NCBI GenBank assembly: GCA_037414955.1
Contig: JBBEWH010000012.1
Location: 72,339-136,338 of the forward strand
Length of the DNA stretch: 64,000 nucleotides
Direction: 5' to 3'
Origin: Phytohabitans sp037414955
GTDB taxonomy: Bacteria > Actinomycetota > Actinomycetes > Mycobacteriales > Micromonosporaceae
Shown here one piece after another: positions 1 to 8,446 of this stretch (position 1 is its first letter; each line of letters starts with the position of its first letter). The translations under genes and the position numbers were made by a program. A model generated the notes under the pieces. The model did no database searches. It worked only from the letters and a program-made list of their open reading frames with translations, and had not been told where the DNA came from.

Positions 1-483
1 TCGGTCGCGGTCCTGGCGGTGGCCGGCGCGGTGGCCTGGACGCTGGCCAGCGTCCGGGGCCAGGTGCTCCGGAGGCGCGCTTTCGCGCGGCTGACCGTCG
101 TGCGGGCGACGCTGGGGGACCGGCGGCGGGCGCTGCTGCTGTTCGGTGGTTCGGCGGCCGGTCCGCTGCTGCAGGCGGCCGCCATCGTCGCCGTCCTGCA
201 CGCCATCGGCCGGCCACGGCCCACATTGGACGTGTTCGTCGCGTACCTCGCGGCAAGCGCCGCCGCCGCGCTGCTGCCGTCACCGGGCAGCGTGGGCAGC
301 CTCGACATCACGCTGGGCATCACGCTCGCCGGGGTCGGCGCGGACCCACAGACCGCCGTGACGGCGGTAGTCGGATACCGGCTGCTGGTCACCTGGCTGC
401 CGCTGCTGCCGTCCGCGCTGGCCCTGGCCTACCTGCGCGCCCCGGCGCGAGCGCGCCCACCACCGGCCCTGCCGGCAATCTAG
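1..483 (+). CDS. C-terminal part of a YbhN/AglD2-type flippase-like membrane protein (5' partial)
   Basis: The frame is open to the first base of the window, so the gene starts outside it. What remains is about 160 residues with three or four hydrophobic segments and the glycine-rich sequence PSPGSVGSLD followed by VVGYRLLVTWLPLLP. That pattern is typical of the C-terminal end of lysylphosphatidylglycerol synthase TM-region / UPF0104 proteins in actinobacteria. Family members are polytopic inner-membrane proteins thought to move lipid-linked substrates; the substrate here is unknown. A proline/alanine-rich tail ends the protein at TAG. The next gene is convergent and is a pseudogene. Confidence 0.6.
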   Translation, partial: SVAVLAVAGAVAWTLASVRGQVLRRRAFARLTVVRATLGDRRRALLLFGGSAAGPLLQAAAIVAVLHAIGRPRPTLDVFVAYLAASAAAALLPSPGSVGSLDITLGITLAGVGADPQTAVTAVVGYRLLVTWLPLLPSALALAYLRAPARARPPPALPAI

Positions 484-490
484 GGCACGG

Positions 491-1226
491 TCAGCGAGAC
501 GGGCGGGTGATCAGGCCGCGGTCGAGGGCGACGATCACCGCGTGGGTGCGGTCGCTGACGTCCAGCTTCGCGAAGATGCGCAGCAGGTGGGTCTTCACCG
601 TGGCCTCCGCGATCACCAGCCACCGACTGATGTCGACATTGGACAGTCGTCGGCGACGGCGTTGAGCACATCCACCTCCCGCGCGGTCAGGGCGGCCTGC
701 GCCGGCTGCCGCAGCCGCGCGACGAGTCGCTGCGCGACCCGTGGCGCGAGCACGGTCTCATCCCGGGCGGCGACGCGGATCGCGTCGGCGAGCTGCTCGC
801 GCGTGGCGTCCTTGAGCAGGTACCCGATGGCGCCGGCCTCGACCGCGCGCTCGATGTCGGCGTCGGTCTCGTAGGTGGTGAGGATCAACACCCGGGTACC
901 GGCGTCACGCGCGACGATCTGCGCGGTGGCCTCGACCCCGTCGAGCCCCGGCATCCGCAGGTCGACCAGTGCCACGTCGGAGCGAGGGTGACCAGGCCGA
1001 GATAGGCGGATGGACGCAGCACGGGATTGCCCGGGAACCCCCGGACAATCCCGTAGCTCACGCCCAGCGCGGCCAGCAGCCCGAACGACCAGTACTTCGT
1101 GGCCGGGGGCTGGTCCAGCACCGCGACCGCCGGAGGGCAGAGCCCGAGGAGCACCCAGATGGTGGCGTACCCCCGGTGCAGCGCCCGCGACCAGGACCGG
1201 TCGTCGGAGTCCGGCCGTTGATCCAT
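491..1226 (-). pseudogene. Collapsed two-component system: histidine kinase N-terminus fused to a decayed NarL-type response regulator
   Basis: From ATG at 1226 about 80 residues read as the membrane-anchoring start of a NarL-family sensor kinase (two hydrophobic stretches, ATIWVLLGLCPPAVAVL and FGLLAALGVSYGIV). At about 975-985 the homology jumps into the middle of a response regulator receiver: VALVDLRMPGLDGVEA holds the phospho-acceptor Asp region, and GAIGYLLKDA follows. The regulator is in another frame, so it is not translated from the kinase start. It breaks again near 655-665: the helix-turn-helix (SNVDISRWLVIAEATVKTHL) continues only in a third frame, ending at 491. An internal deletion therefore removed the rest of the kinase and the regulator N-terminus, and a 1-nt loss broke the HTH. 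Not functional as either protein. Confidence 0.75.
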
Positions 1227-1469
1227 TCCAGCTAGCCTACTGTCGCCGGCAGCCGGTCGTCCGCAACGGCTGGCCTGGCCAGGCGGGCGCGATGCGACGG
1301 CCACCAGCTACGTTCGATCGACGGAACCTCGCGTCCACCAGTCGATGGACAACGCCGGCAGCGTGTCCAATCAGGACATATCCCGACCTGGCATCGGGAT
1401 CGGCGCTGGAACGTCCGCACCGATCGAGGCCATGGGCTCAGTCATGTCGCTTTGACCTACGCTTCAGAT

Positions 1470-1577
1470 GTGGAGGGCATAGCTGCGGCTTTTTGGGGTT
1501 TGTTGTGCTGTGTCGTTGGGCTGATCGGCACGTTGGGCCTGTGCGGGATTATCGCCGCCAACATGCGGCACAAATAA
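1470..1577 (+). CDS. Possible 35-residue single-pass membrane peptide
   Basis: A GTG-initiated frame encodes one strongly hydrophobic helix (AFWGLLCCVVGLIGTLGLCG region) followed by NMRHK and TAA, a stop codon that is rare in DNA this GC-rich. There is no good ribosome-binding site and no recognised family. It could be a genuine small membrane peptide or the tail of a lost gene. It is the only coding-like signal I see in the 514 bases between the collapsed two-component system and the exporter (1227-1740); the rest holds nothing I can name. Confidence 0.2.
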   Translation: MEGIAAAFWGLLCCVVGLIGTLGLCGIIAANMRHK

Positions 1578-1740
1578 CGCAATCCAGAACAGCGCTGCGG
1601 TGCCTCCTCGGCGGTGCGAGGGGACGCGCGACGAAGCTGGCGGCGGAGGGTGGTGCGCCGGTGCGGTGCTGCCAGTGCGAGGTGTATCGGGGTGAGTAGT
1701 GCCAGTGCGACGGTGGCGGCCCTGGGGAGGGAGGGATTGG

Positions 1741-3234
1741 TCAGTGCACGAGGACGGGTTCGGCGTCGGGGTCCTGTTCCGGCACACCGCGGCGCAGGAG
1801 TAGGCCGCAGAGGATGGCGCCGGCGGCGAAGATGCCGGCGGACCACCAGTACGCGGTTTCGTAGCTGCGCAGCATGGCCTGCGCGAGGGCGTCGGGGGTG
1901 GGCTGGCGGGTGGCGAGGTAGTCGGCGGCGGCGCTGGCGGCGAGGGTGTTGAGCAGTGCGGTGCCGATGGAGCCGCCGATCTGCTGGCTGGTGTTGATGG
2001 TGGCCGAGGCGACACCCGCGTCGGCGGCTCGCACGCCAAGGGTGCCGACGCTCATGGCGGGCGCCATGATGAGCCCGAATCCGATGCCGAGGACGAGCAG
2101 CGGGGGCAGGACGTGGGCGGCGTAGGTGCTGTCCAGGTCGAGCCAGGTGAGCCAGGCCATGCCGGCGGCGGAGACGAGCATGCCGGCGGTGACCAGCGGC
2201 TTGGGCCCGATGCGGGGGATGAGCGCGCTGGTGGCGGCGGTGGCGGCGATCATCAGCGCGGCGACCATGGGGAGGAAGGCCAGTCCGGTCTTGACGGGGC
2301 TGTAGTGCAGGGACGCCTGTAGGTAGTAGGTGAGGAACAGGAACACGCCGAACATGCCGGCGCCGGAGATGAACACGGCGATGTAGGAGCCGCCGCGGTT
2401 GCGGTCCAGGACGACCCGCAGCGGGAGCAGTGGGTGTGTGACCCGGGTCTGCAGCCAGACGAACACGGCCAGCAGCACGGCGCCGGCGGTCAGGAATCCC
2501 CAGCTCATGGGGTCGTCCCAGTCGTATTTCTCGGCGTTGGAGAAGCCGTAGACGAGGGCGAACAGGCCGGCCGACGCGGTGATGATGCCGGGCCAGTCCA
2601 GGCCGGGGCGGGTGGCGGCCTTCCGGTGGTGCAGCAGCAGGGCGCCGCCGACCAGCGCGACGGCGGCGAAGGCGAGGTTGACGTACAGGCACCAGCGCCA
2701 GGACAGGTACTCGGTGAGTACGCCACCGAGGAGGAGGCCGACGGCGCCGCCCGCGCCGGAGATCGCGCCGAACACGCCGAAGGCTTTGCCGCGCTCGCTG
2801 GGGCTGGTGAACGTGGTGGTCAGCAGGGACAGGGCGGCGGGCGCCAGGAGCGCGCCGAAGACGCCCTGCAGGGCGCGGGCGGCGACGAGTACTTCGAAGT
2901 TGCCGGCGGCACCGCCCAGTGCGGAGGCGGCGGCGAAGCCGGCCAGGCCGATCAGGAAGACGCGTTTGCGGCCGACCACGTCGGCGATCCGTCCGCCGAG
3001 GAGTAGCAGGCTGCCGAAGGCGAGGGCGTAGGCGGTGACGATCCATTGCCGGTCGCTGTCGGTGAAGCCGAGGTCGTGCTGGGCGGTGGGTAGCGCGATG
3101 TTCACGATCGTGGCGTCGAGCACGACCATGAGCTGCGCGAGGCCGAGGACCACCAGGATCAGCCAGCGCCGCCCGTGGTGTGGGTTGTCCGGTGGCGCGG
3201 GGGAGGCGCGATGTGTGCCGGCGGTGACGGTCAT
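1741..3234 (-). CDS. DHA2-family MFS drug exporter (14-TM type)
   Basis: The 497-residue product has the EmrB/QacA layout: a short N-terminal cytoplasmic segment, RRWLILVVLGLAQLMVVLDA as TM1 with the D-A-T-I-V-N-I-A-L-P signature, motif A GGRIADVVGRKR in loop 2-3, a glycine-rich motif C region (GAISGAGGAVGLLLGG), and about 14 hydrophobic segments in all. Such proteins are inner-membrane proton antiporters for hydrophobic drugs. I chose the ATG at 3234 over the longer frame because a GAAAGG ribosome site lies just upstream. The gene diverges from a TetR regulator with repeats between them, the usual self-regulated efflux arrangement. The substrate cannot be told. Confidence 0.88.
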   Translation of the reverse strand: MTVTAGTHRASPAPPDNPHHGRRWLILVVLGLAQLMVVLDATIVNIALPTAQHDLGFTDSDRQWIVTAYALAFGSLLLLGGRIADVVGRKRVFLIGLAGFAAASALGGAAGNFEVLVAARALQGVFGALLAPAALSLLTTTFTSPSERGKAFGVFGAISGAGGAVGLLLGGVLTEYLSWRWCLYVNLAFAAVALVGGALLLHHRKAATRPGLDWPGIITASAGLFALVYGFSNAEKYDWDDPMSWGFLTAGAVLLAVFVWLQTRVTHPLLPLRVVLDRNRGGSYIAVFISGAGMFGVFLFLTYYLQASLHYSPVKTGLAFLPMVAALMIAATAATSALIPRIGPKPLVTAGMLVSAAGMAWLTWLDLDSTYAAHVLPPLLVLGIGFGLIMAPAMSVGTLGVRAADAGVASATINTSQQIGGSIGTALLNTLAASAAADYLATRQPTPDALAQAMLRSYETAYWWSAGIFAAGAILCGLLLRRGVPEQDPDAEPVLVH

Positions 3235-3267
3235 GAGGCAACCTTTCGAACGGACCAGAGGCTTGAT

Positions 3268-3302
3268 CTCCAGTTGGAGGTGACCCCTCCAGTTCGGTAC
3301 CG
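3268..3302. promoter_or_regulatory. Probable TetR operator in the exporter/regulator divergent region
   Basis: The 113-bp divergent region holds CTCCAGTTGGAG (3268-3279), an inverted repeat CTCCA-GT-TGGAG. A second CTCCAGTT lies at 3287-3294, 19 bp after the first, and a perfect CGGTACCG palindrome at 3295-3302. Such repeats between a TetR gene and its divergent exporter are where the repressor normally binds. TAGACT at 3336-3341, six bases before the TetR ATG, could be a -10 element of a leaderless transcript. Confidence 0.5.
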
Positions 3303-3347
3303 TAGCACTATCCGGAGGGACCACCTCAACTTTGATAGACTGGTCAC

Positions 3348-4028
3348 ATGCACGTAGCCGATGCCCTCGACCCCGGCGGCGCGGACCGCCCGCTGCGCCG
3401 CGACGCCGAACGCAACCGCCAGCGAATCCTGCGGACCGCGCAGCAGGTCTTCGCCGACCGCGGCCTGGACGTCTCGCTCGACGAGATCGCCCACCAGGCC
3501 GACCTCGGCGTCGGCACCGTGTACCGGCGGTTCCCCACCAAAGAGGCGCTCGTCGACGCGGTGTTCGAGCAGGGGCTGGCGCGGATGGTCGCGATCGGTC
3601 AGGAAGCGTTGGCCGACCCGGACAGCTGGCGCGGCTTGGTCACCTTCCTGGAGCGCTCGAACGCGCTCCACGCCACTGACCGTGGCCTGCGTGAGGTCGT
3701 GCTCGGCACCCGCTTCGGGCAGCAACGCGTCGCTCGGCTACGCGACAGCCTGCAACCCATCGTCACCGAGCTCGTCGCCAAAGCGCAGGCCGACGGCAGG
3801 CTGCGCGCCGACATCGCCGCCACCGACATTCCGGTGCTCGCCATCATGGTCGGCGCCGTCGTGGACTATGCCCGCCAGGTGCAGCCAGACATCTGGCGCC
3901 GATACCTCCGGCTCGTGATCGACGGCCTGAGCGCCGAACGGACCGATCCGACACCACTACCCATGGCACCGCTCGACGTGGACCAACTGGACCAGGTCAT
4001 GCATTCCTGGCACCCCCACCACCGGTGA
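3348..4028 (+). CDS. TetR/AcrR-family repressor
   Basis: The 226-residue product has an N-terminal TetR helix-turn-helix at about residues 18-65: RQRILRTAQQVFADRG, then DEIAHQADLGVGTVYRRFPT, the classic family pattern. The remaining roughly 150 residues are a helical ligand-binding/dimerisation domain. It most likely represses the divergent DHA2 exporter and releases it when the exported drug binds. No ribosome site precedes the ATG; a -10-like TAGACT six bases upstream suggests leaderless translation. It converges on the serine hydrolase downstream. Confidence 0.88.
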   Translation: MHVADALDPGGADRPLRRDAERNRQRILRTAQQVFADRGLDVSLDEIAHQADLGVGTVYRRFPTKEALVDAVFEQGLARMVAIGQEALADPDSWRGLVTFLERSNALHATDRGLREVVLGTRFGQQRVARLRDSLQPIVTELVAKAQADGRLRADIAATDIPVLAIMVGAVVDYARQVQPDIWRRYLRLVIDGLSAERTDPTPLPMAPLDVDQLDQVMHSWHPHHR

Positions 4029-4048
4029 GGGCTCGTGGTCGCGATGCT

Positions 4049-5173
4049 TCAGGCGGCGCGCAGCACCGCGGCCGCCAGCCGGGCGTTCTCCGGCGTGAAC
4101 GGGCCGGACGGGGCGAGCCGCCGCCGCGTGTAGCTGTACGCCACGCCACTGCGCGGGTCCGCGAACGAGACGGCGCCCACCGCCCCGTTGTGGCCGAACG
4201 CGTCCGGGCCGAGGAACGGGAACTGCACCGCCGCCGCCTCGAAGCCGAGCAGGAAGTGGTCGCGTTGCCCGGTCACCAGGTCGACGCCCGGCGTGTGGGG
4301 CCTGGTGAACTCCGCGAGCGTGTCCGGCTTCAGCAGCGGCGGCCGGCCGTCCACCTCGGCGATCGTGGCGGCGTACAGCTTCGCCAGCCCGCGCGCGTTG
4401 CCCACGCTGCCGGACGACGTGGGACCGAGCGCGCGCACCAACCGGTTGTTCGCGAACTCGACGAGGTCGGTGGGCTGGGCCGCGTTGCGGTTGAACGCGA
4501 TCCCGGTCAGGGTGTCCGGCGCCGGCGCGGTGGCCGCGAGCGCCGCCTGCTGCTCGGGAAACAACGGCCGCACCGGCACGTACCGCGCCTCGAGCTCCGC
4601 CGGCAGCCCGAGGTGGAAGTCCAGGCCGTACGGTTCGCGCATCCGCGCGGTGTACAGCTCCTGGATCGACCGGCCGGTCACCCGCCGCACCACCTCGCCG
4701 GTGAGCGCGCCGACCACGAACGCGTGGTACCCGTACCCCGTGCCCGGCTCCCAATACGGCCGCTGACCGGCCAGCCGTTCCGCCAGCACCCGGTCGTCGG
4801 CGAGCTCCTCGGTGCGGAAGCCGCCGTCCACACCGATCAGGCCGGCGCTATGCGCGAGCAGGTCTCGCAGAGTGATCGCACCCTTGCCCTCCGCCGCGAA
4901 CTCCGGCCAGTACGACGCGACGGTGCGGTCCAGCTCCAGGATCCCCTCCTGGACCAGCAGCGCCACGACCAGATGTGCGGCGCCCTTACCGGACGAGAAC
5001 AGCGCGTGCAGCGAGTCGCCCGATACACCGTCACCGGCCCACAGGTCGACCACCTGCTGACCGTTCAGATACACCGCGAGCTGCGCGCCGGGGTCCACCT
5101 CTTCGGCCACCACGGCCGCGAACTCGGCCTTGACGTCCTCGAATCCCGCCGCCACGGTCCCTTCGATCGGCAT
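4049..5173 (-). CDS. Serine hydrolase of the beta-lactamase / class C esterase (EstB-like) family
   Basis: The 374-residue protein has the family's active-site set: Ser60-x-x-Lys63 in LFSSGKG, a tyrosine motif in WEPGTGYGYH, and a C-terminal FGHNGAVG in the place of the KTG/HxG box. These proteins are usually cytoplasmic or cell-associated esterases rather than true beta-lactamases, and no signal peptide is visible. A GAGGGG ribosome site precedes the ATG. The gene converges on the TetR gene, with only 20 bases between the stops. Confidence 0.82.
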   Translation of the reverse strand: MPIEGTVAAGFEDVKAEFAAVVAEEVDPGAQLAVYLNGQQVVDLWAGDGVSGDSLHALFSSGKGAAHLVVALLVQEGILELDRTVASYWPEFAAEGKGAITLRDLLAHSAGLIGVDGGFRTEELADDRVLAERLAGQRPYWEPGTGYGYHAFVVGALTGEVVRRVTGRSIQELYTARMREPYGLDFHLGLPAELEARYVPVRPLFPEQQAALAATAPAPDTLTGIAFNRNAAQPTDLVEFANNRLVRALGPTSSGSVGNARGLAKLYAATIAEVDGRPPLLKPDTLAEFTRPHTPGVDLVTGQRDHFLLGFEAAAVQFPFLGPDAFGHNGAVGAVSFADPRSGVAYSYTRRRLAPSGPFTPENARLAAAVLRAA

Positions 5174-5306
5174 GCCGTCACCCCTCTCCCTCGTTGTGCC
5201 GGGGGCAACTCCGGGAAGTCCAGGTCCAATGCCGTTCTCGCCAAGAAGTGACCCGGCTCATCTTCAGCGGGCAGTACCGCGAACGTGCCGATGCCCGCGT
5301 GGGTGC

Positions 5307-5795
5307 CTATTCGATGCGGGTGCGGTGGTCCTTGGCGAGACCGTGCAGCGGGCATGGCTGTCTCGGCTCGCGTGGGCACAGGACCCACAGGTCGGTCGCC
5401 GTCGCCCGGTAGAGGCGGTACGGGGCGGAGCCGGTCACGTCGTCCCGGGTCAGCGCGGTGGCGCCCCGGTCGCTAGGCCCGGGGTACACCCGCAGTCCGC
5501 GCTCGAGGTCGTCGCCTTGCAGCTCGCATGCCCGCCCGACCGCGTACAGGGCACGGCCGTGGTAGGGCGCGACGGTGGAGTCGAATACGACGATGCTCAC
5601 GTGCGGGCGTTCGCTGAGATTGCGTGAGTGCACGGCGTCGGTTTCAGAGCTCCAGTAGAACTCGCGGAGGCCGGCGGCGGCGAAGTAGACCGGGGAGGTC
5701 CAGGGCCGGCCACTCGGGTCGACCGTGCCAAGGGTGAGGAAATCGTTCGCGTCGAGCAACTCCCGCGCGTGTGCGGCGATATCGTCGGCTGCCAT
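5307..5795 (-). CDS. Pyridoxamine-5'-phosphate oxidase-fold (PPOX) protein
   Basis: The 162-residue product begins at ATG 5795, eight bases after a TTAGGAG ribosome site. It has the split-barrel opening FLTLGTVDPSGRPWTSPVYF, then EFYWSSETDAVHSRNL and RPHVSIVVFDS, typical of flavin- or F420-binding PPOX-family proteins in actinobacteria. The C-terminal part (PYRLYRATATDLWVL) is the second half of the barrel. Cofactor and substrate cannot be decided from sequence. Confidence 0.75.
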   Translation of the reverse strand: MAADDIAAHARELLDANDFLTLGTVDPSGRPWTSPVYFAAAGLREFYWSSETDAVHSRNLSERPHVSIVVFDSTVAPYHGRALYAVGRACELQGDDLERGLRVYPGPSDRGATALTRDDVTGSAPYRLYRATATDLWVLCPREPRQPCPLHGLAKDHRTRIE

Positions 5796-5829
5796 CGCGA
5801 ATGCTCCTAACTGCGTGCCTTGAACCTCA

Positions 5830-6161
5830 GGCCGCGGCCGGTTGCGGGAGGTCGACAGCGGGCGCCGCTGCGTGGTCCATGGAGACCTGTTCCCGGGGAA
5901 CATTCTGGTCGACAGCTCAAGACTGAGTGGAAGCTGCTCGAACGGATGGGGGAGCGGATGGGGTACGACCCCACCGCGATGCTCGTCTACCGGGCGGCGT
6001 ACTCGCTGATCACGGCGAACGCTGACGACCCGGCGGGTAAGGATGGACACTTCGCCTGGTGCGCGGCGGCGCTCAACCGGCGGGACATCACCACAGCGCT
6101 GCTCGGCTTGCCTTCCGGCCAGCTGCTGGGCGCCCGCCCCGTCCCCGCGATCAAGGACTAA
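5830..6161 (+). pseudogene. Fragment of an aminoglycoside/macrolide phosphotransferase-like kinase
   Basis: Reading from about 5842, one frame gives LREVDSGRRCVVHGDLFPGN and then ILVDSSRLSG, the Brenner/HGD catalytic loop of APH-family kinases. The frame is then lost. From about 5940 another frame gives ERMGYDPTAMLVYRAAYSLI and GHFAWCAAALNR, which resembles the C-terminal helices of such kinases, ending at 6161. The N-terminal lobe and the Mg-binding DxD segment are missing, so the gene is dead. Confidence 0.55.
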
Positions 6162-6163
6162 CG

Positions 6164-6228
6164 CGCCGATCAAGGGCTCGGGCACACGCAAGAGAGATCA
6201 AAGCGTGTGCCCGAGCCCTTGATCGGCG
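6164..6228. terminator. Perfect 26-bp stem, probable bidirectional terminator
   Basis: Arms at 6164-6189 and 6203-6228 are perfectly complementary over 26 bp and enclose a 13-base A-rich loop (6190-6202). The hairpin lies between the decayed kinase on the plus strand and the 3' end of the sugar-transporter genes on the minus strand, so it can stop transcription from both sides. There is no T-run, as is common in actinobacteria. Confidence 0.8.
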
Positions 6229-6269
6229 GGGAGACGAGGCGACCGCCGGGCGGCCAAAGGGCCGCCCGG

Positions 6270-7271
6270 TCAGTTACAGGTGGTCGTGTACAGGTACTTC
6301 GAGACCTCGGGGGTGTCGACGTTGTCGGCGGTGATGACGGTTGAGTCGGTGCCGATCTGCTTCTGCGCGGTCTCGCCGCGCGCCGCGATCGCCGCCTGCT
6401 GCACCCCGTCGGCGCCGATCTGCGCCGGCTGCTGGGCGACGAGCGCCTGGACCACGCCGTTGCGCAGCTGCTCGACCTGGGTCGGCCCGGCGTCGAAGCC
6501 GACCACCTTGACCTGGCCGGCCTTGCCGGCGGCCTTCACCGCGTTGTTCGCCCCTTCGCTCTGGTCGGTGCTGAGCGCGAAGACGCCAGCCAGGTCCGGG
6601 TGCGCCGCGAGCTGGGCGGAGACCAGCTGGGAGATCTTCGCGACGCCGTTGGAGGTGAACACGTTGCCCAGGTAGGTGATGTTCGGGTACTTCTTGAGCC
6701 CTTCCTCGAAGCCTTTCTGGCGCGCCTCGGCCGTGCTCACGCCCGGCTGCCCGCCGACCAGGAGCACCGGACCCTTCTCACCGATGAGCTTCGCCAGCGC
6801 GTCCGCGGCCACCTCGCCGCCCTTGACGTTGTCGCTGGCGATCGCCGAGGAGACGAAGCTCGTGTCGGACAGCGTCGTGTCGACGAGCACCACCTTGATG
6901 CCCGCGCTGGTCGCCTGCTTCAGCGGCTGCACGAGCGCCTGCGAGTCGTTGGGCGCGATGAACAGGGCGTCGGGCTTGGCGGCGATGACCGAGTTGAGCA
7001 GCGGGATCTGGAGGCTGACGTCCCAGTTCTTGGCTCCCTGGATGGTCAGGTCGACGTTGTCCTTGGCGGCTTCGGCCTTGGCGCCGCAGGCCATCGTCTC
7101 GTAGAACGGGTCGCCGGCCACGCCCTGGATGAACGTCACCTTGACCCGCTTCTCGCCCGAGTCGGAGCCGGAAGCGCTGGCGGATTCGCCGTCCGAGGAA
7201 CCACAGGCGGTGACCGTGAGGAGTAGGAGGCTGGCGGCCGTGGCGATCCAGGCCGTGGCGCGAGTGTGCAT
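6270..7271 (-). CDS. Sugar ABC transporter substrate-binding lipoprotein (RbsB-like)
   Basis: The 333-residue protein starts at ATG 7271 behind AGGAGGG. It has a lipoprotein signal ending in the lipobox VTAC (Cys23), then a Ser/Gly/Asp-rich linker and a type I periplasmic-binding fold: VTFIQGVAGDPFYETMACGA, DALFIAPNDSQALVQPL, VLVDTTLSD, and VVGFDAGPTQVEQL near the end. That is the ribose/galactose-binding cluster (PBP1 type). It is last in the minus-strand order GH125, permease, binding protein. Given the adjacent exo-mannosidase, the ligand is probably mannose or a small mannoside (inference). Confidence 0.88.
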   Translation of the reverse strand: MHTRATAWIATAASLLLLTVTACGSSDGESASASGSDSGEKRVKVTFIQGVAGDPFYETMACGAKAEAAKDNVDLTIQGAKNWDVSLQIPLLNSVIAAKPDALFIAPNDSQALVQPLKQATSAGIKVVLVDTTLSDTSFVSSAIASDNVKGGEVAADALAKLIGEKGPVLLVGGQPGVSTAEARQKGFEEGLKKYPNITYLGNVFTSNGVAKISQLVSAQLAAHPDLAGVFALSTDQSEGANNAVKAAGKAGQVKVVGFDAGPTQVEQLRNGVVQALVAQQPAQIGADGVQQAAIAARGETAQKQIGTDSTVITADNVDTPEVSKYLYTTTCN

Positions 7272-7318
7272 TATGGACCCTCCTGGTACAGGGGTGGGTG
7301 TGTAGCGTGATCCGCGGG

Positions 7319-8347
7319 TCAGCCGCGGGCGTTGCGGTTGCGGCGCCGCTGGTCGACCATTACGACGCCGACCAGCGCGGCGCCCAGCGCGACCTGTTGC
7401 CAGAACGGCTCCAGGCCGAGGATGACGAAGCCGTCGGTCAGCACCGACGGGATGGTGACGCCGACGACCGTGCCGAGGACGGTGCCGACGCCGCCGCTCA
7501 GGCTGGTGCCGCCGATGACGACGGCGAGGATGGCCTGCAGCATGTCGGTCTGGTGCCCGTTGAGCGTGGTGGTCTGGAAGCGGGCCAGGCTGACGTAGCC
7601 GGCCAGCCCGGACAGCGCGCCCGAGAGTGCGTACACCTTGACGATGTGCCGATCGACGTTGACCGCCGCCCGGCGCACCGCCTCCTCATTGGAGCCGATG
7701 GCGGCGGTGTACCGGCCGAACCGGGTTTGCGACATGACGAACGCGCCGATGGCGGCGACACCCAGCGCGACGAGCACCGTGTACGGGACGCCGAGGAAGG
7801 CGCCGAACCCGAGGGTGTCCGCGAGCGCGGTGGGTACGCCGTGCATGTCCTGGCCGCCGGCGAGGATGTACGCGAGCCCGGTGGCGGCGGCGAACGTGCC
7901 GAGCGTCGCGATGAGGGGCGAGACCCCGCCGCGGGTGGTGATGATCCCGTTCACCATCCCCCACAGCAGCCCGGACAGCACGGCGACCGCCAGGCCGGCC
8001 AGGCAGACCAGCAGCCCGTCGCCGCCGATCGTGTGCATCGCCTTGAGGCTCACGACGCCCGAGAACACGAGGACCGAACCGACTGACAGGTCGATGCCGG
8101 CGATCGTGATCACGAACGTCATGCCCACGGCGATCAGCAGGTAGCTGGAGGCGTCGACCGCGATGCTCTTGGCGTTGAACCAGGATACGAACTGGTCCGG
8201 GCGCAGGGCCGAGAAGAGCGCGAGCAGGGCGATCAGCACCAGGACCGACCAGCTGCGCTGGGTGTGCCGCACGCCGCGCAGGCGGCGTGCCCGCGGGGGC
8301 TTCTCCGCTGTCCGGACATCCTCCGGTGACGCCTCTTGTACCGCCAT
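7319..8347 (-). CDS. Sugar ABC transporter permease (RbsC/BPD_transp_2)
   Basis: The 342-residue polytopic membrane protein has the RbsC-type signature: LIAVGMTFVITIAGIDLSVG, the cytoplasmic coupling helix region around GRYTAAIGSNEEAVRRAAVN, and VIGGTSLSGGVGTVLGT. It forms the membrane channel served by the binding protein 47 bases downstream and by the ATPase encoded divergently. A LacI-type operator lies between its promoter and its start, so it can be repressed independently of the GH125 gene upstream. Confidence 0.9.
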   Translation of the reverse strand: MAVQEASPEDVRTAEKPPRARRLRGVRHTQRSWSVLVLIALLALFSALRPDQFVSWFNAKSIAVDASSYLLIAVGMTFVITIAGIDLSVGSVLVFSGVVSLKAMHTIGGDGLLVCLAGLAVAVLSGLLWGMVNGIITTRGGVSPLIATLGTFAAATGLAYILAGGQDMHGVPTALADTLGFGAFLGVPYTVLVALGVAAIGAFVMSQTRFGRYTAAIGSNEEAVRRAAVNVDRHIVKVYALSGALSGLAGYVSLARFQTTTLNGHQTDMLQAILAVVIGGTSLSGGVGTVLGTVVGVTIPSVLTDGFVILGLEPFWQQVALGAALVGVVMVDQRRRNRNARG

Positions 8348-8370
8348 CGCCTCACCTCACGGGTCAGGGG

Positions 8371-8430
8371 GTGACAGCGTTGTCACCTGCTTGACCAGGG
8401 ACGGTAACTCCGCCGATCCAATTCCGTCAA
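8371..8430 (-). promoter_or_regulatory. Promoter and LacI operator of the permease/binding-protein genes
   Basis: GTGACAGCGTTGTCAC (8371-8386) is a near-palindrome centred on CG, the usual LacI-family operator form. Fourteen bases of it (GACAGCGTTGTCAC, plus the following CTG) recur in front of the ATPase gene. On the minus strand a TTGACG -35 (8425-8430) and a TTACCG -10-like element (8402-8407) are 17 bp apart, so the operator lies just downstream of the promoter, between it and the permease start. Confidence 0.65.
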
Positions 8431-8446
8431 CGGCGACCTTGTCCCG

